In this document: one piece after another, positions 16,651 through 17,500 of the stretch
Layout: each line of letters begins with the position of its first letter
Position numbering within the stretch: position 1 is the first letter of the stretch
Notes under the pieces: generated by a model
Told to the model about the DNA's origin: nothing
The model's input: the letters and a program-made list of their open reading frames with translations, nothing else
The model's database searches: none
Assembly: GCA_009663005.1 (NCBI GenBank)
Contig: CM018892.1
Location: 5,869,893-5,887,392, forward strand
DNA length: 17,500 nucleotides
Source: Actinidia chinensis
Taxonomy: Eukaryota; Streptophyta; Magnoliopsida; Ericales; Actinidiaceae
Direction: 5' to 3'
Made by a program: the position numbers and the translations under genes

Positions 16651-17300
16651 CCAATGTAAAATTATTTTAGATTCTTAGAAAAATTCATTTTACTTATGTT
16701 AGTTGGCATTTAGAAGGAGTAGTCTATATCAAAATGAACTCCAACAAAACAACTATAAATATACAATTTAGTTCAAAATTTATATGATCAAAGTGTTATG
16801 TAAGATTGATTTGATTGTGTGAATTGTCAAGTATGAGAGTTAGAGTATGAAATTTAGATACACAAGTAAATGATCAAAAGAAACATGCCCAACATAAATT
16901 TTATGTTATTTATGACTTGTGTGATCAAAGAAAACAAGTAGAAAAGATCAATTTAGGGAAAATTAAATTGCTATCAAAAATGCAGTTGCTGATAAAACTT
17001 CAGCTGACCAAATCTAATGTTCGGCTGACCAAATGGCCAACTTCAGTTGACTGAAGTTGGCGACCGAACGTTTTGTAGCTGCAAAACTTGAAAAGGTCAC
17101 GTATATTTTAAATTAAAACATTAATTTGATTCCCAACTATTGATTCTCAACTACTTACTTCTCCATTTAATACATATCTATTACTCTCTCTCTTCTTCAC
17201 TCTAAGATAAACCCCAACCTAATCATCTTCTTCAAAGAGTTTTCCAAATCTAGGGCTACTCATCTTCAAATCAGTTGAAAATTTCAAACCCTTAAAAGTT
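16651..17300 (+). other. Element B post-pol noncoding region with LTR-type motifs
   Basis: No gene is seen. The first ~320 bp are AT-rich. From about 17000, the motifs GGCTGACCAAA, GTTGACTGAAGTTGG and GACCGAACG appear, matching the motif family of this element's LTR. A CT-rich leader-like tract (TCTCTCTCTTCTTCACTC, about 17186-17203) and an A/T-rich run follow. The layout parallels the block upstream of the accessory ORF in element A (7655-7960). No polypurine tract or LTR start is found before the window ends. Confidence 0.55.
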
Positions 17301-17448
17301 TGATCGTCAATTCTCAGAGAATCAACGACCGAATCTACAACTTCGTTCGACCGAAGTTGCAGAAACAATGAAGGAAAAAGAAGAGACAAATTTTTTGACT
17401 CTTCAAAACTCGTCAATCCAAGAGTTTTTAACATTTCATATCTTCTTT
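17301..17448 (+). pseudogene. Possible start of element B accessory ORF (uncertain)
   Basis: One plus-strand frame is open from after the TGA at 17301-17303 to a TAG near 17446, with a Ser/Thr-rich then basic composition (ESTTESTTSFDRSCRNNEGK). It has no upstream ATG. It sits where element A carries its accessory ORF, after a CT-rich leader, and basic low-complexity starts are common in such ORFs. I could not recognise a domain. It contains the GACCGAAGTT motif at 17349-17358, so it may simply be regulatory or leader sequence. The minus-strand frame over the same stretch (17219-17434) has no support. Confidence 0.25.
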
Positions 17449-17500
17449 AGAACTTTAAGAGTCCTTATTTCTTATATAAAAAGCCCTTACCTCTATCTCA

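Larger units (their letters stand above)
11831..17500 (+). mobile_element. Ty1/copia retrotransposon, Sirevirus-like (element B), 5' LTR to post-pol
   Basis: Domains run in copia order: 5' LTR, tRNA-Met primer-binding site, gag, protease, integrase (before RT), then the end of RT and RNase H. The LTR start (TGTTGAAATAATTTT and GATGATTAC), the long gag-protease linker with a predicted coiled coil, and a long post-pol region fit the Sirevirus (SIRE/Maximus) lineage. A deletion at about 15838-15843 removes the rest of integrase and most of RT. The 3' LTR is not reached by the window end. Frameshifts and stops occur in every domain. Confidence 0.92.

Overview
This window looks like nuclear DNA from a flowering plant. 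It is AT-rich, has no intact host gene that I can recognise, and is built almost entirely of decayed, partly nested LTR retrotransposons. Nothing points to bacteria: there are no operons and no ribosome-binding sites. The species cannot be named from the sequence.

Layout. (1) 1-1405: two diverged copies of a ~380 bp sequence in direct orientation, about 1.02 kb apart, resembling the 3' ends of LTRs. The second copy ends where a Ty3/gypsy pol begins partway into its reverse transcriptase, which suggests an insertion into, or a rearrangement of, that element. (2) 1415-6320: the 3' part of a Ty3/gypsy element of the Del/Tekay type. It holds broken RT, RNase H, integrase and chromodomain-like segments, a polypurine tract, and a complete 1.95 kb 3' LTR running from TGTAATACCCCG to GGGGCGTGACA. 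(3) 6321-10656: the 3' part of what I read as a Sirevirus-like Copia element ('element A'). It has a long noncoding leader, an internal promoter-like block, a frameshifted ORF of the 'putative plant transposon protein' (env-like/ORF2) type, two polypurine tracts, and an LTR at about 9864-10656. (4) 10657-11830: AT-rich DNA without genes that carries a 209 bp MITE-like inverted-repeat element. (5) 11831-17500 (window edge): a Sirevirus-like Ty1/copia element ('element B') with a 5' LTR, a tRNA-iMet primer-binding site, gag with a damaged zinc knuckle, protease, part of integrase, an internal deletion, the end of RT with RNase H, and a long post-pol region. Its 3' LTR is not reached.

No element can be autonomous: all coding regions carry stops and frameshifts. 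Several lost key residues in element B, and one in the gypsy integrase, fit G>A or C>T changes, as expected for long-silenced, methylated DNA. The most interesting pattern is shared by the two copia-like elements. Each has its own short-motif family in its LTR (TCGCG-type in A, GACCGAAGTT in B), and the same motif family reappears inside the element, between pol and the 3' end, just upstream of a CT-rich leader. This suggests that LTR-type regulatory sequence was reused as an internal promoter for the accessory ORF.
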